A stretch of DNA of 64,000 nucleotides. Origin: Lysobacteraceae bacterium (GTDB lineage: Bacteria > Pseudomonadota > Gammaproteobacteria > Xanthomonadales > Xanthomonadaceae). Below, piece by piece: positions 18,341-26,808 of this stretch. The stretch covers positions 102,724 to 166,723 of the forward strand of contig SCUI01000004.1 in the NCBI GenBank assembly GCA_004297225.1. The letters run 5' to 3'. The notes beneath the pieces are model-generated. The model searched no databases, had not been told where the DNA came from, and was given only the letters and a program-made list of their open reading frames with translations. The position numbers and the translations under genes were made by a program. The first letter of the stretch is position 1. Each line of letters opens with the position of its first letter.

Positions 18341-18772
18341 ATGAAGACTCCGCTCCGCCTTGCCCTCACCGCGCTGCTCCTGGCGGCCATGTCGCTGCTG
18401 CCCGCGTTCGCGCAGGAGATGCTGGGCACGCTGCAGGCCAACGGCACGGTGATGACCAGCACGGGCGGCGAGTTCGTCCCGGCCACCAGCGGCCAGTCGA
18501 TTGCCGAAGGCACCCGGCTGATGGTCGCCGAGAACAGTTCGGCTTCGATCACCTTCCCGAACGGCGCGGTCGTGAACTTCACCCAGCCGGGCGTGTACAC
18601 GATCAACGTGCCGGCCGCCGGAACGCTTGCCGCCGGCTCGGTCGTCAATGCCAGCAGCATCGTCGCGGCCAATGCCGCATTCATCAGCTTCGCGGGCCTG
18701 ATCGTCGCCGCGGGCGTGTCGACCACTGCGATGGACGAGGACGAGGACCTGCTGGTCCCGGCCAGCCGCTGA
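18341..18772 (+). CDS. Small exported FecR-like protein, copy 1
   Basis: A 143-residue protein with a clear signal peptide (MKTPLRLALTALLLAAMSLLPAFAQ, cleavage after AFA). A single FecR-like beta domain (NGTVMTSTGGEFV, GTRLMVAENSSASITFPNG) follows, then TQPGVYTINV, a hydrophobic helix (AAFISFAGLIVAAGVST) and an acidic tail DEDEDLLVPASR. It is about 45 % identical by eye to the next gene. The function is unknown; a periplasmic or matrix-associated role is only inferred from the signal peptide and the nearby polysaccharide genes. Confidence 0.8.
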   Translation: MKTPLRLALTALLLAAMSLLPAFAQEMLGTLQANGTVMTSTGGEFVPATSGQSIAEGTRLMVAENSSASITFPNGAVVNFTQPGVYTINVPAAGTLAAGSVVNASSIVAANAAFISFAGLIVAAGVSTTAMDEDEDLLVPASR

Positions 18773-18782
18773 GCAGACCCCT

Positions 18783-18806
18783 GTAGAGCCGACCCATGGT
18801 CGGCTC
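18783..18806. repeat. REP-B after FecR-like copy 1
   Basis: GTAGAGCCGACCCATGG followed by TCGGCTC is a consensus REP-B, 10 bp after the stop. Confidence 0.88.
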
Positions 18807-18812
18807 CCGCCG

Positions 18813-18843
18813 AAAGGGCCGCGAATTCGCGGCCCTTTGTTTT
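18813..18843 (+). terminator. Intrinsic terminator after FecR-like copy 1
   Basis: AAAGGGCCGCGAATTCGCGGCCCTTT hairpin (stem AAAGGGCCGCG/CGCGGCCCTTT, AATT loop) followed by GTTTTT. Confidence 0.8.
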
Positions 18844-18935
18844 TCCGCGCATCCAGCTTTGTCATCAACTCGTTCACGGAAGCACGCCTATAGTTCGCGG
18901 GCGACCCTCCCCCCAAGAAGAACAAGGACGATGCC

Positions 18936-19355
18936 ATGAAGACCTCGACGCTCCGGCTCGCGTTCGCGACGCTCCTGCTGGCCGCGATGGCGCTGCTGCC
19001 CGCGTTCGCGCAGCAACCGACCGCGACCCTGACCTTCAATGGCACGGTCATGACCAGTTCGGGCGGTGAATTCGTCGCCGCGGCGAGCGGCCAGCAAGTT
19101 GCATACGGCACCCGCGTCATGGTCTCCGAAGGCAGCACCGCGACGCTGACCTATCCGAATGGCGCCGTCGTCAACCTCACCCAACCCGGCGTGTACACGG
19201 TTTCCGCAGCCGGCGGCGCGCTTGCGGTGACCCAAGGGAGCGCGGCCGCAGCCAACGCGATGATGATCGGCGTCGCCGCCGTCATCGCCGCCGCAGGCAT
19301 CGCCTCCAGCGCCCTCGACGACGATGAGGATCTCCTGGTCCCCGTGAGCCGCTGA
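18936..19355 (+). CDS. Small exported FecR-like protein, copy 2
   Basis: A 139-residue paralogue of the preceding gene, with signal peptide ending LLPAFAQ, core NGTVMTSSGGEFVAAASGQ, GTRVMVSEGSTATLTYPNGAVVNLTQPGVYTV, a hydrophobic Ala-rich helix (MMIGVAAVIAAAGIAS) and the acidic tail DDDEDLLVPVSR. The tandem arrangement, each with its own terminator, points to duplication and separate transcription. TATAGT about 45 bp upstream could be a -10 box but no well-spaced -35 was found. Confidence 0.8.
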   Translation: MKTSTLRLAFATLLLAAMALLPAFAQQPTATLTFNGTVMTSSGGEFVAAASGQQVAYGTRVMVSEGSTATLTYPNGAVVNLTQPGVYTVSAAGGALAVTQGSAAAANAMMIGVAAVIAAAGIASSALDDDEDLLVPVSR

Positions 19356-19371
19356 GCGATCCACGCGACAC

Positions 19372-19404
19372 GTAGAGCCGACCCATGGTCGGCTCTACTT
19401 TTTT
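19372..19404 (+). terminator. REP-B acting as an intrinsic terminator
   Basis: GTAGAGCCGAC-CCATG-GTCGGCTCTAC is a perfect 11-bp stem REP-B followed directly by six T, so the palindrome has the shape of a rho-independent terminator for the FecR-like copy 2 gene. Confidence 0.75.
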
Positions 19405-19406
19405 GG

Positions 19407-19434
19407 GTGTGGGAGCGGCGCAAGCCGCGCGCTC
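19407..19434. repeat. REP-A upstream of arsC-like gene end
   Basis: TGTGGGAGCGGC then GCAAGCCGCG, a forward REP-A lying between the two convergent genes. Confidence 0.82.
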
Positions 19435-19782
19435 TTAAAGTATCTCCAGCACCCGCTCCGGCGGCCTCCCGATCACTGCCTTCCCGCCATTGACGAACAC
19501 GGGCCGCTCGATCAGCTTCGGATGCTTCGCCATCGCCTCGATCAGCGCATCTTCCGACAACGACGGATCATCCAAGCCCAGTTCCCGATATTCGTCCTCG
19601 CCCTTGCGCAGCAGTTCGCGTGCCGGCAAGCCCAGCATCCGCAACAGCTCGCGCAGCCGCGCAGGCGAGGGCGGCGTTTCCAGGTAATAGACGACGTCCG
19701 GCTCGATGCCGCGCGACTGCAGCAATTCCAGCGCGCCACGCGATTTCGAACACCGGGTATTGTGGTAGAGCGTGGGTGCCAT
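19435..19782 (-). CDS. ArsC/YfgD-type glutaredoxin-like reductase
   Basis: A 115-residue ArsC-family protein on the minus strand. The catalytic region is HNTRCSKSRGALELL near residue 12, and the C-terminal HPKLIERPVFVNGGKAVIGRPPE is typical. True arsenate reductases and the YfgD-like branch share these motifs, and no ars genes are nearby, so arsenate reduction is not certain. Start MAPTLYHN preferred over the ATG 15 bp upstream. It is divergent from the polysaccharide locus. Confidence 0.85.
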   Translation of the reverse strand: MAPTLYHNTRCSKSRGALELLQSRGIEPDVVYYLETPPSPARLRELLRMLGLPARELLRKGEDEYRELGLDDPSLSEDALIEAMAKHPKLIERPVFVNGGKAVIGRPPERVLEIL

Positions 19783-19820
19783 GGCCTGAATCTCCATCGT
19801 TCTGCGTTACCCAGCCAATT

Positions 19821-20615
19821 ATGCTCGACCTGCACTGCCACATGCTGCCCGGCATCGACGACGGCGCTCCCGACCTGGAGACGTCGCTGGCGATGGCGCG
19901 GATCGCGTTCGACGACGGCATCCGCACGGTGGCGTGCACCCCGCACATCTATCCGGGCATGTACGAGAACACGGCGCCGGGGATCCGCGCGGCGATCGCG
20001 GACCTGCAGGCCAGGCTCGACGACGCGGGGATCGAACTGAAGCTGGTGGAAGGCGCCGACGTGCACCTGGACACTGACCTCGCGGGCGCCATCGGTGCCG
20101 ACCGCGTGCCGACCATCGCCGGTTCGCGCTACCTGCTGCTGGAACCACCGCACCATGTCGCGCCGCCAGGGTTCGAGCAACGCGTGTTCGAGTTGATGAC
20201 CGCCGGTATCACTCCGGTAATCACCCACCCCGAGCGCCTAAGCTGGGTGGAGGACCACTACGAGCTGTTCATGCGCCTCGTCGAGCGCGGCGCCTGGATG
20301 CAGGTGACCGCCGGCGCCTTGACCGGCCGTCACGGTCGGCGGCCGAAGTACTGGGGCGAAAAGTTCGTGGGGGAGGGCAAGACCCACCTCATTGCGACAG
20401 ATGCGCACGACATCCGGCGGCGTCCGCCGCTGCTCGCCGAAGGTCGCGAAGCCGCGGCGCGGCTGATCGGCGAAGACGAAGCCACTCACCTGGTCGTGAC
20501 GCGACCGGCCGGTATGGTCGCAAACCAGCCGGCCAACCTGTTGCCGTCCCTGCCATCGCGGCAAATTGCCCAGGGGAGGGCGGGCTTTTGGCAAAGAGTG
20601 CGCGGGGTCGCATAA
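19821..20615 (+). CDS. PHP-family protein-tyrosine phosphatase (CpsB/YwqE type)
   Basis: A 264-residue metal-dependent phosphatase. Metal-binding motifs LHCHMLPGIDDG (residues 3-14), CTPHIYPGM, THPER and TDAHD are all present. In CpsB/Wzb-like systems it removes phosphate from the tyrosine kinase tail, and here it is the first gene of the locus that includes a Wzc-like kinase. The C-terminal 40 residues beyond VVTRPAGMVANQPANLL are a variable tail. It ends 27 bp before the Wza-like gene. Confidence 0.88.
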   Translation: MLDLHCHMLPGIDDGAPDLETSLAMARIAFDDGIRTVACTPHIYPGMYENTAPGIRAAIADLQARLDDAGIELKLVEGADVHLDTDLAGAIGADRVPTIAGSRYLLLEPPHHVAPPGFEQRVFELMTAGITPVITHPERLSWVEDHYELFMRLVERGAWMQVTAGALTGRHGRRPKYWGEKFVGEGKTHLIATDAHDIRRRPPLLAEGREAAARLIGEDEATHLVVTRPAGMVANQPANLLPSLPSRQIAQGRAGFWQRVRGVA

Positions 20616-20642
20616 TCGATGGATGCCTGGACGGGAAAACCC

Positions 20643-21371
20643 ATGAACCAACGCTGGCCACGCTCCATTTTTTCCCGAGGCATCTTCCTGCTTGCCCTGG
20701 TCGCGATGCTGGGCGCCTGTGGCGGATCGTCCGCCACGCGCTCGAACCCGAACCTGGCGCAAGGGGTAGCACTCCCTGCGCCGGACACCACCACCGCGTC
20801 GGGTGCGTATGAAGGCGGCACGGATTATCGGATCGGTGCGCAGGACTTGCTGGAGATCAGCGTCTTCGGCATCGACGACCTCTCGCGCACGGTGCGCGTC
20901 AACTCGAACGGGCAGATTTCGTTGCCGTTGATCGGGGGGGTGTTTGCGGGTGGCAAGACGATCCCCGAGCTCGAGTCACTGATCGGCGAGAAGCTCAAGA
21001 ACGGGTATCTCCAGGATCCCCAGGTCACCGTGTTCGTGAAGGAGTTCACCAGCCAGCGTGTGACCCTGGAAGGTGCCCTCAGGAAGCCTGGTATTTATCC
21101 GCTCACTGGCAAGACCACGCTCTTGCAGGCGATCGCCATGGGGGAAGGCCTGGATGAGCTGGCCGATTTGAGCGGCGTCGTCGTCTTCCGGGAGATCGAC
21201 GGCAAGCGCATGGGCGCGGTCTACGACCTGGCCCAAGTCCGCGCGGGCCTGATGCCGGATCCGCAGATCTACGGTGACGACATCATCGTGGTCGAGCAGT
21301 CCGGCAGCAAATCCGCATTCCGACGCTTCATACAGTCGGTTCCGGCCATCGGCTTGTTTACGCTGTTCTGA
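20643..21371 (+). CDS. Wza/GumB-type polysaccharide export lipoprotein
   Basis: A 242-residue outer-membrane secretin-like lipoprotein. The lipobox LGAC (MLGACGGSS) closes an N-terminal signal, followed by the Poly_export domain (YRIGAQDLLEISVFGIDDLSRTVRV) and an SLBB domain (VTLEGALRKPGIYPL). It is similar in size to xanthomonad GumB. Start placed at MNQRWPRS; the ATG 24 bp upstream (MDAWTGK) is also in frame. It precedes the chain-length kinase by 14 bp. Confidence 0.92.
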   Translation: MNQRWPRSIFSRGIFLLALVAMLGACGGSSATRSNPNLAQGVALPAPDTTTASGAYEGGTDYRIGAQDLLEISVFGIDDLSRTVRVNSNGQISLPLIGGVFAGGKTIPELESLIGEKLKNGYLQDPQVTVFVKEFTSQRVTLEGALRKPGIYPLTGKTTLLQAIAMGEGLDELADLSGVVVFREIDGKRMGAVYDLAQVRAGLMPDPQIYGDDIIVVEQSGSKSAFRRFIQSVPAIGLFTLF

Positions 21372-21385
21372 CGGATCCGAACAAG

Positions 21386-23665
21386 ATGCCCCAAGACCAC
21401 TTGCCCATCGGCGCATCCAGCGAAGAACCGCGCCTTCCGATCCATCGCAGCCCGGAGCAGGGTACGCTGGCGCTGCGTCCTGCGGGCATGGCCCTCGACT
21501 TGTTCGAGGAGCCCAAGCGGAACGAAGATGAGATCGACCTTCTTGCTTATTGGCAAATCCTGCTCAAGCGTCGCTGGTTGGTGCTGGGTATCCTCGCCAG
21601 CATTCTCGCACTCACATTGCTGGTCACGCTTCTGACACCCCCGCTCTATCGCGCGACCTCAACGCTGCAGATCGATCGCGAGACGATGAAGATCGTGCAG
21701 GTCGAAGGCATGGAGACCGAAGGCACCGCCAACAGCGGTGATTTCTACCAGACCCAGTACGAGTTGCTGCAGAGTCGGGCACTGGCCGAGCGCGTGGTCG
21801 ATACCCTGAACCTGGCGAGCGCGGCAACCCTGGACAGCTTCGCCCGTCATTCCTGGTTCGACCGCATGCGCGAGGCTCTGCGCCCGAAGACGCAGGCACA
21901 AACGCAGAAGAACGCCAACTCAGTAGAGGCGCAGCACGCCCTGCGCCAGGCCGTAGGAGTGGTGCAGGAGGGCCTAAGCATCGAGCCCGTGCGCAACTCG
22001 CGACTGGTCAAGGTGCATTTCGATAGTGGCAACCCGCAGTTTTCCGCCCAGGTTGTAAATGCGCTGTCGGAAGGCTTCATAGCCCAGCAACTGGAACGCC
22101 GTTTCGACGCATCCTCGTACGCCAAGACCTACCTCGAGGACAGGCTGCGTCAGCTCAAGGCCAAGCTCGCCGATTCCGAGCGCCAGCTGGTGGCTTTTGC
22201 GCAGAAGGAAAACATCGTCAATACCGGCGAGGGTCAATCGCTGGTGTCGCAGAATCTCACTGAGTTGAACGCGGCGCTGGCGGCGGCCCAGGCGGCACGC
22301 ATCCGCGCCCAGGCCCGCTGGAACGAAGCATCGTCGGGCGGCGCCCTCCCGGCAGACATGATGTCGGACTCGATCATCCGCACGCTGCAGCAGCAACGCG
22401 CTGAATTGCAGGGGCAGTACCAGCAGAAGCTGCAGGTGTTCAAGCCCGACTACCCTGAAATGAAACAACTCGAGGGCCAGATCGCATCGCTGGACCAGGA
22501 GATCCGCAAGGAAATGGGCAGCATCCGCGCCTCGGTGAAGGCCGAGTACGACGCCGCCATGGCCCAGGAAGGCCTGCTGAACGGCAAGATCGCCGCGTTG
22601 CGCGATGCGACGCTCGACGTGGACAACCGCAGTATCCAGTACAACATCCTCAAGCGCGAGGTGGACACCAACCGCCAGCTCTACGACGCCATGCTGCAGC
22701 GCTACAAGGAAATCGGTGTCGCCGGCGGTGTCAGCACCAACAACGTTTCGATCGTCGATCGCGCACTGCCGCCCTCATCGCGCTACAAGCCCAACCTGCC
22801 GTTCAACTTGGCCATCGGGCTGCTACTGGGGGCGATATTGGGCGTGCTCACCGCATTCGTCCTGGAATTCATCGACCAGACGCTGAAGACACCGCAGGAC
22901 GTGGAGCAGAAACTGCGGCTGTCGGTGCTGGGCATCATTCCTCGGCTGAAAAGGCAGGAGGTGCCGGCGCAAGCGCTGCGCGACCTGCGTTCCGCATTTT
23001 CGGAGGCTTACCGTTCGGTGCGGACGGCATTGCAGTTCTCCACCGACAGTGGCGTACCGAAAGTTCTGCTGGTGACCAGTGCAAGTCCGGCGGAGGGCAA
23101 GTCCACCACCGCATGGTCATTGGCTCGCAACTTTGCGCAACTTGGCAAGAGCGTGCTGTTGATCGATGGCGACTTGCGCAATCCCTCGTTGCACAAGGTT
23201 TCTGAAGTGCGTTGTGAGACTGGCCTGAGCAACCTGCTGTCCGGTGCCGCCAACATCAACGAAGCGGTGCAGGATACAGACGACCCGAGGCTCAAGGTGG
23301 TGCTGGCCGGCCCATTGCCGCCGAACCCGGCGGAACTGCTCGCCGGCAGCAAGCTCATCTCGCTGCTCACGGTGGCGGCGGAGAGCTACGACCAGGTGAT
23401 CATCGACGGTCCGCCGGTGATCGGCATCGCCGACGCACCGATCCTGGCGAACGTTGCAGCGGGCACGTTGATGGTGGTGGAAGCCGGCAAGACCCGGATC
23501 CAGTCGGCCCAGATCGCGGTCAAGCGCCTGCTAGCCGCGCGCGCCCGCATCATCGGCGTCGTCCTCAGCAAGTACGCCGCGGACGCGCACGGCTATGGTT
23601 ACGGCTACGGCGACTATGGCACCTATGCCTATGGATCAACACCGCAGCTCACCAAGCAGCGATGA
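21386..23665 (+). CDS. Polysaccharide co-polymerase with tyrosine autokinase domain (Wzc/GumC-like)
   Basis: A 759-residue fusion. A Wzz domain with TM1 (RRWLVLGILASILALTLLVTLL) and TM2 (NLPFNLAIGLLLGAILGV) encloses a periplasmic coiled coil containing the GNVR-like segment; the C-terminal BY-kinase has Walker A SASPAEGKST and Walker A' LLIDGDLRNP. The extreme C-terminus is Tyr-rich (GYGYGYGDYGTYAYG), the expected autophosphorylation cluster. It controls chain length and export with the preceding lipoprotein, and is a probable target of the PHP phosphatase two genes upstream. Confidence 0.92.
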   Translation: MPQDHLPIGASSEEPRLPIHRSPEQGTLALRPAGMALDLFEEPKRNEDEIDLLAYWQILLKRRWLVLGILASILALTLLVTLLTPPLYRATSTLQIDRETMKIVQVEGMETEGTANSGDFYQTQYELLQSRALAERVVDTLNLASAATLDSFARHSWFDRMREALRPKTQAQTQKNANSVEAQHALRQAVGVVQEGLSIEPVRNSRLVKVHFDSGNPQFSAQVVNALSEGFIAQQLERRFDASSYAKTYLEDRLRQLKAKLADSERQLVAFAQKENIVNTGEGQSLVSQNLTELNAALAAAQAARIRAQARWNEASSGGALPADMMSDSIIRTLQQQRAELQGQYQQKLQVFKPDYPEMKQLEGQIASLDQEIRKEMGSIRASVKAEYDAAMAQEGLLNGKIAALRDATLDVDNRSIQYNILKREVDTNRQLYDAMLQRYKEIGVAGGVSTNNVSIVDRALPPSSRYKPNLPFNLAIGLLLGAILGVLTAFVLEFIDQTLKTPQDVEQKLRLSVLGIIPRLKRQEVPAQALRDLRSAFSEAYRSVRTALQFSTDSGVPKVLLVTSASPAEGKSTTAWSLARNFAQLGKSVLLIDGDLRNPSLHKVSEVRCETGLSNLLSGAANINEAVQDTDDPRLKVVLAGPLPPNPAELLAGSKLISLLTVAAESYDQVIIDGPPVIGIADAPILANVAAGTLMVVEAGKTRIQSAQIAVKRLLAARARIIGVVLSKYAADAHGYGYGYGDYGTYAYGSTPQLTKQR

Positions 23666-23691
23666 TGGGGGCGGTTGGGTAGGGGGCCCGC

Positions 23692-25014
23692 ATGCACTCA
23701 GCCGCAGCACAAATCCTTGAAACCGCGCTTGCGCTGCAACGAGCTCCGGGCGAGCGTTTTCGCCTGCGCGAGCGACCGCTGCCCGACGGCCTGATCCATA
23801 TGCTCGAAGTGGCCTCGGGCTCCCCGCAGGCGTTGGAGGCGGCGGCAACGAAGTTCGGAGCAACCGAGTCCGACCTGCTGGAAGCGGCCCGCTTCTATCT
23901 CGAACAGGTGCTGTTCGCGGCCCCGCATGCGACGGCGTACCGCATCCTCGGTGTGGCACCAGAGGCCTCGATCGACCTGATCCGCAGCCATCACCGCTGG
24001 CTGCAGCGCTGGCTGCATCCCGATCGCGCGCTGGCCGGTGACGCTTCGGTCTATGCCACCCGGGTCAACCAGGCCTGGTCGATCTTGCGTACGCCCGAGT
24101 CTCGGCACCGATACGATGTGCAATTGGCCGAGGCCCGGATGGCAGGCGCCGCGGCGCCGCTGCCGCTGGCCACCGTGCGCCACTGGGAGCACGCGGATCT
24201 AGCACCCACGCCTGGCCGCCAGAGCCGCTGGCTGGTCGGAGCAGCGCTCGTGGCCTGCGCCGTGCTCGCGGTGCTGGTCGTCCGCCACGAGCAAGGACCG
24301 GAACCCTGGTCGCCGGGCGATGGCGAGGTCATCGCCGCGGTGGACGAAGCTCCCACCGACCAGCCCGCGATCGACGATCGCGACCTCGGCATCCTCACCG
24401 AAGCCCTGGCCATTGCAACCACCCCGTCTCCCGTAGAGCCGACCCATGGTCGGCTCCCGGCACCAGCCCCTGTGCTGGTCCCTGCGCCAGCAGCGGCCCC
24501 CCTCCCTGACCTCCTCCCTGTGGGAGCGGCGCAAGCCGCGACTCTTTCCCCCCAAGCTCCCCCAGTCGCCGCTCCCGCCTCGAGACCCTTGCCCCAACCC
24601 CAGGCAGTCGCGGTTCCAGTTGCTGTTCAAGTTGCGGCTTCTGCCGCTCCCACAAGAGAGGTTGTTACCCAACCTGAGCCTCCCACGGTCATCCTCGACC
24701 GCATGAAAAAGGCCGAGGCGCGCGTCGCACAGGTCACCGCTTATCTCGCTGCGCAGCCTGGCGCTGCGCCGCTCTGGAATGACCTGAAGGCGGCCCAGGA
24801 CGCCGAGCGCATCCGCAATCGCATCGCGGCCAGCCAGGGTACAGCGCTCGAACTCGCCACGCCGAACTGGCAACTGCAACGCGACAACGCCACATTGAGC
24901 GTGGACTACCGTTGCAATCAATGCCGCGTGCGGCAGGGCCGCCTCGACGTGCAACTGGTTTGGCGCGAAGACCTGTGGCTGGTGCGCGGCATCGGCCTGG
25001 CGCCCTCCACATGA
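23692..25014 (+). CDS. Membrane-anchored J-domain protein with palindrome-built linker
   Basis: A 440-residue protein. An N-terminal helical part precedes a DnaJ-like domain (TAYRILGVAPEASIDLIRSHHR, HPD at residues 109-111), then one TM (WLVGAALVACAVLAVLVV, about residues 180-197) and a Pro/Ala-rich linker. The linker contains REP-B (VEPTHGRL), forward REP-A ([10 protein letters not shown]) and reverse REP-A ([10 protein letters not shown]). A soluble C-terminal domain (about residues 335-440) with CNQCR ends the protein. The J-domain suggests Hsp70 recruitment at the membrane, but there is no known partner in the locus. It overlaps the next gene by ATGA. Confidence 0.75.
   Translation: MHSAAAQILETALALQRAPGERFRLRERPLPDGLIHMLEVASGSPQALEAAATKFGATESDLLEAARFYLEQVLFAAPHATAYRILGVAPEASIDLIRSHHRWLQRWLHPDRALAGDASVYATRVNQAWSILRTPESRHRYDVQLAEARMAGAAAPLPLATVRHWEHADLAPTPGRQSRWLVGAALVACAVLAVLVVRHEQGPEPWSPGDGEVIAAVDEAPTDQPAIDDRDLGILTEALAIATTPSPVEPTHGRLPAPAPVLVPAPAAAPLPDLLPVGAAQAATLSPQAPPVAAPASRPLPQPQAVAVPVAVQVAASAAPTREVVTQPEPPTVILDRMKKAEARVAQVTAYLAAQPGAAPLWNDLKAAQDAERIRNRIAASQGTALELATPNWQLQRDNATLSVDYRCNQCRVRQGRLDVQLVWREDLWLVRGIGLAPST
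24433..24456. repeat. REP-B inside the J-domain protein
   Basis: GTAGAGCCGACCCATGG then TCGGCTC, read in frame as VEPTHGRL. The TAG is out of frame here. Confidence 0.87.
24517..24546. repeat. Forward REP-A inside the J-domain protein
   Basis: CCTGTGGGAGCGGC then GCAAGCCGCGACTCT, translated in frame as VGAAQAATL. Confidence 0.87.
24631..24659. repeat. Reverse REP-A inside the J-domain protein
   Basis: GTTGCGGCTTCTGCC then GCTCCCACAAGAG, translated in frame as [10 protein letters not shown]. Confidence 0.8.
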
Positions 25015-26219
25015 GGGCGTTGCGTCTGCCCATCGCGATCGTCGGAGTCGCCGTACTGGGCTGGGTCGGATGGAGCATCATCCAGGCCACTCGCGCGGAT
25101 GAACTCGCCGGCACCGATCCGGCGGCCGCGCTGCGGATCGATCCCGATCACCCGAAGGCATTGCTGCGGCTCGGCCGCCTGCAGCTCGACGCCAAGGATT
25201 TCGACGCTGCCACGGCGACGGCGCGCCACCTGCTCAGTGTCGAACCCGGCCAAGGCGACGGGTTTGCCATCCTCGCGCTGGCCGCGGTGGGACGGGGCGA
25301 CCGGGACGCCAAGCAGTTGCTCGAGATTGCGGTGCAGCGGGCGCCGCGCAATCCAGGCGTGCGAACCCAGGCCATGGTTGCGGCGTTGCGGGCAAGCGAC
25401 CTCGATGCTGGCATGAGGCAACTCGATGCACTGCTCCGGCTGTCTCCGGGCCGCGGTCAGATCCTGTTCCCTGCCATGGCGCAGCAGGCGGTTGATCCGG
25501 CGTTCGCCGAAGTGCTGGTCGGCGCGCTTGTCGAGGATCCCCCTTGGCGAGGCGGGTTCCTGGCCAGCCTCACAAGCCAGGACACGCCGCCCGGAGCGAT
25601 GGATCGCGTCTACGCCGGCCTGCAGCGACACCACACCCTGGCCGAGTCCGAACTTCGCCTGTGGCTGGAGCGCATGCTGCGCAACGGCCGCTGGGGCGAG
25701 GCTTATGCGCACTGGGTCGGGACGCTGGCGCCGAAGCCAACAGAATTGCCATCGGTCTACAACGGCGGCTTCGAACGGCCTCCCAGCAACATGGGGTTCG
25801 ACTGGCACGAGTTGCGCAACACGGGCGTCTTCACCAGCATCGGCGCGGCCACTGGTGCCGAGGGTGGCCAAGCGGCGCATTTCCACTTCATCGGCCGCCC
25901 TACGCCGGGCGGTGGCTTGCAGCAACCCATCTTGCTGGCACCAGGCCGTTACCGACTGGAACTTCGCGCCAAGGCCGAATTCCTGCACAGCGAACAGGGG
26001 CTGCAGTGGATCGTACGTTGCGATGGTGGTGCAACCGTCGCCGAGCTGGGGCCGCTGGAGGGAAGCTTCGGCTGGCAGCGCCTGGCCACGGAATTCACCG
26101 TGCCGGCGACGGCCTGTCCCGGCCAATGGCTGGAGCTGCACAACCCGGCCGTCGCCGGATCGGCCCAGGTGGTGAGCGGCGACCTGTGGATCGACGACGT
26201 CGCCATTCATCCGCTGTAG
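25011..26219 (+). CDS. TPR-containing membrane-anchored protein of the polysaccharide locus
   Basis: A 402-residue protein with an N-terminal TM (LPIAIVGVAVLGWVGWSII), several degenerate TPR-like repeats from about residue 35 to 240, and a C-terminal beta-rich region (about residues 245-400: NGGFERPPSNMGFDWHE, LELRAKAE, WIDDVAIHPL) with the pattern of a carbohydrate-binding jelly roll. Start is ATG overlapping the J-domain stop. A similar TPR protein is common beside Wzc in xanthomonad EPS loci. The function is not known; it may organise the assembly complex. Its stop TAG lies in a TGTAGGAGCG sequence resembling a REP half. Confidence 0.7.
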   Translation: MRALRLPIAIVGVAVLGWVGWSIIQATRADELAGTDPAAALRIDPDHPKALLRLGRLQLDAKDFDAATATARHLLSVEPGQGDGFAILALAAVGRGDRDAKQLLEIAVQRAPRNPGVRTQAMVAALRASDLDAGMRQLDALLRLSPGRGQILFPAMAQQAVDPAFAEVLVGALVEDPPWRGGFLASLTSQDTPPGAMDRVYAGLQRHHTLAESELRLWLERMLRNGRWGEAYAHWVGTLAPKPTELPSVYNGGFERPPSNMGFDWHELRNTGVFTSIGAATGAEGGQAAHFHFIGRPTPGGGLQQPILLAPGRYRLELRAKAEFLHSEQGLQWIVRCDGGATVAELGPLEGSFGWQRLATEFTVPATACPGQWLELHNPAVAGSAQVVSGDLWIDDVAIHPL

Positions 26220-26312
26220 GAGCGCACCGGAGCGCGGCCGCGCCTGACCGCCTCAAATGAGTCCCTGCGTTTTCTCCAGATCGGCCCAAACCCTGGGCCG
26301 CGGGAGACCACA

Positions 26313-26750
26313 ATGTCCCTTCCCAGGCCCCTGTCGCTGACGTTCGCTGCCATCACCCTGGTTGCGCCTCCCGCCAATGCCCAGGACCTCACCGCCATCC
26401 TGCGGATCAACGGCGAGGTGATGGTCAGTACCGGCGGCGAATTCCACGATGCCCTCGACGGGCAGCCCATCCTTCCGGGCGAACGAATCATGGTCGGCGA
26501 GGGCGCCTCGGCCACAGTGCGGTTCTCGCGGGACTGCAAGCGCAGCTACAACCAGGCTGGCGTCTACACCGTCACCCCCGGCCTCTGCGACCAGGATGAA
26601 CGCCAGCGCCGTCCCGACCAAGCCCCGGAGGAGGCCGGCGAGTTGGCTGGTGGCAGCAGCCCCCTGGTGAATGTCGGCATCATCGTCGGAACAGTCATCG
26701 GCGTCCCGTTGGTGGCCAATCGGATCGACGACCAACCGACGAGCCGCTGA
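26313..26750 (+). CDS. Small exported FecR-like protein, copy 3
   Basis: A 145-residue divergent paralogue of the two genes at 18.3 and 18.9 kb. Signal peptide (LSLTFAAITLVAPPANAQ), the core NGEVMVSTGGEFHDALDGQ, GERIMVGEGASATVRF, and the motif NQAGVYTVTPG are retained, but the NG is replaced by a DCKRS segment, adding a Cys. A hydrophobic segment (LVNVGIIVGTVIGVPLVA) is followed by DDQPTSR. Located inside the polysaccharide locus, it links this family to exopolysaccharide biology. Confidence 0.75.
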   Translation: MSLPRPLSLTFAAITLVAPPANAQDLTAILRINGEVMVSTGGEFHDALDGQPILPGERIMVGEGASATVRFSRDCKRSYNQAGVYTVTPGLCDQDERQRRPDQAPEEAGELAGGSSPLVNVGIIVGTVIGVPLVANRIDDQPTSR

Positions 26751-26808
26751 AAACGCGACAAATGCGCGTCGCTGTTGCAGAATCCAAGGGCACCTCAAGG
26801 AGCGGCCC

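Noticed and set aside
18889-18894. TATAGT as a firm promoter for FecR-like copy 2
   Set aside because: The nearest -35-like TTGTCA is about 24 bp upstream, too far for a standard sigma-70 promoter.
19435-19782. Certain arsenate reductase
   Set aside because: The ArsC fold is clear, but no ars regulator or transporter is nearby and the YfgD-type branch fits equally, so arsenate function is not claimed.
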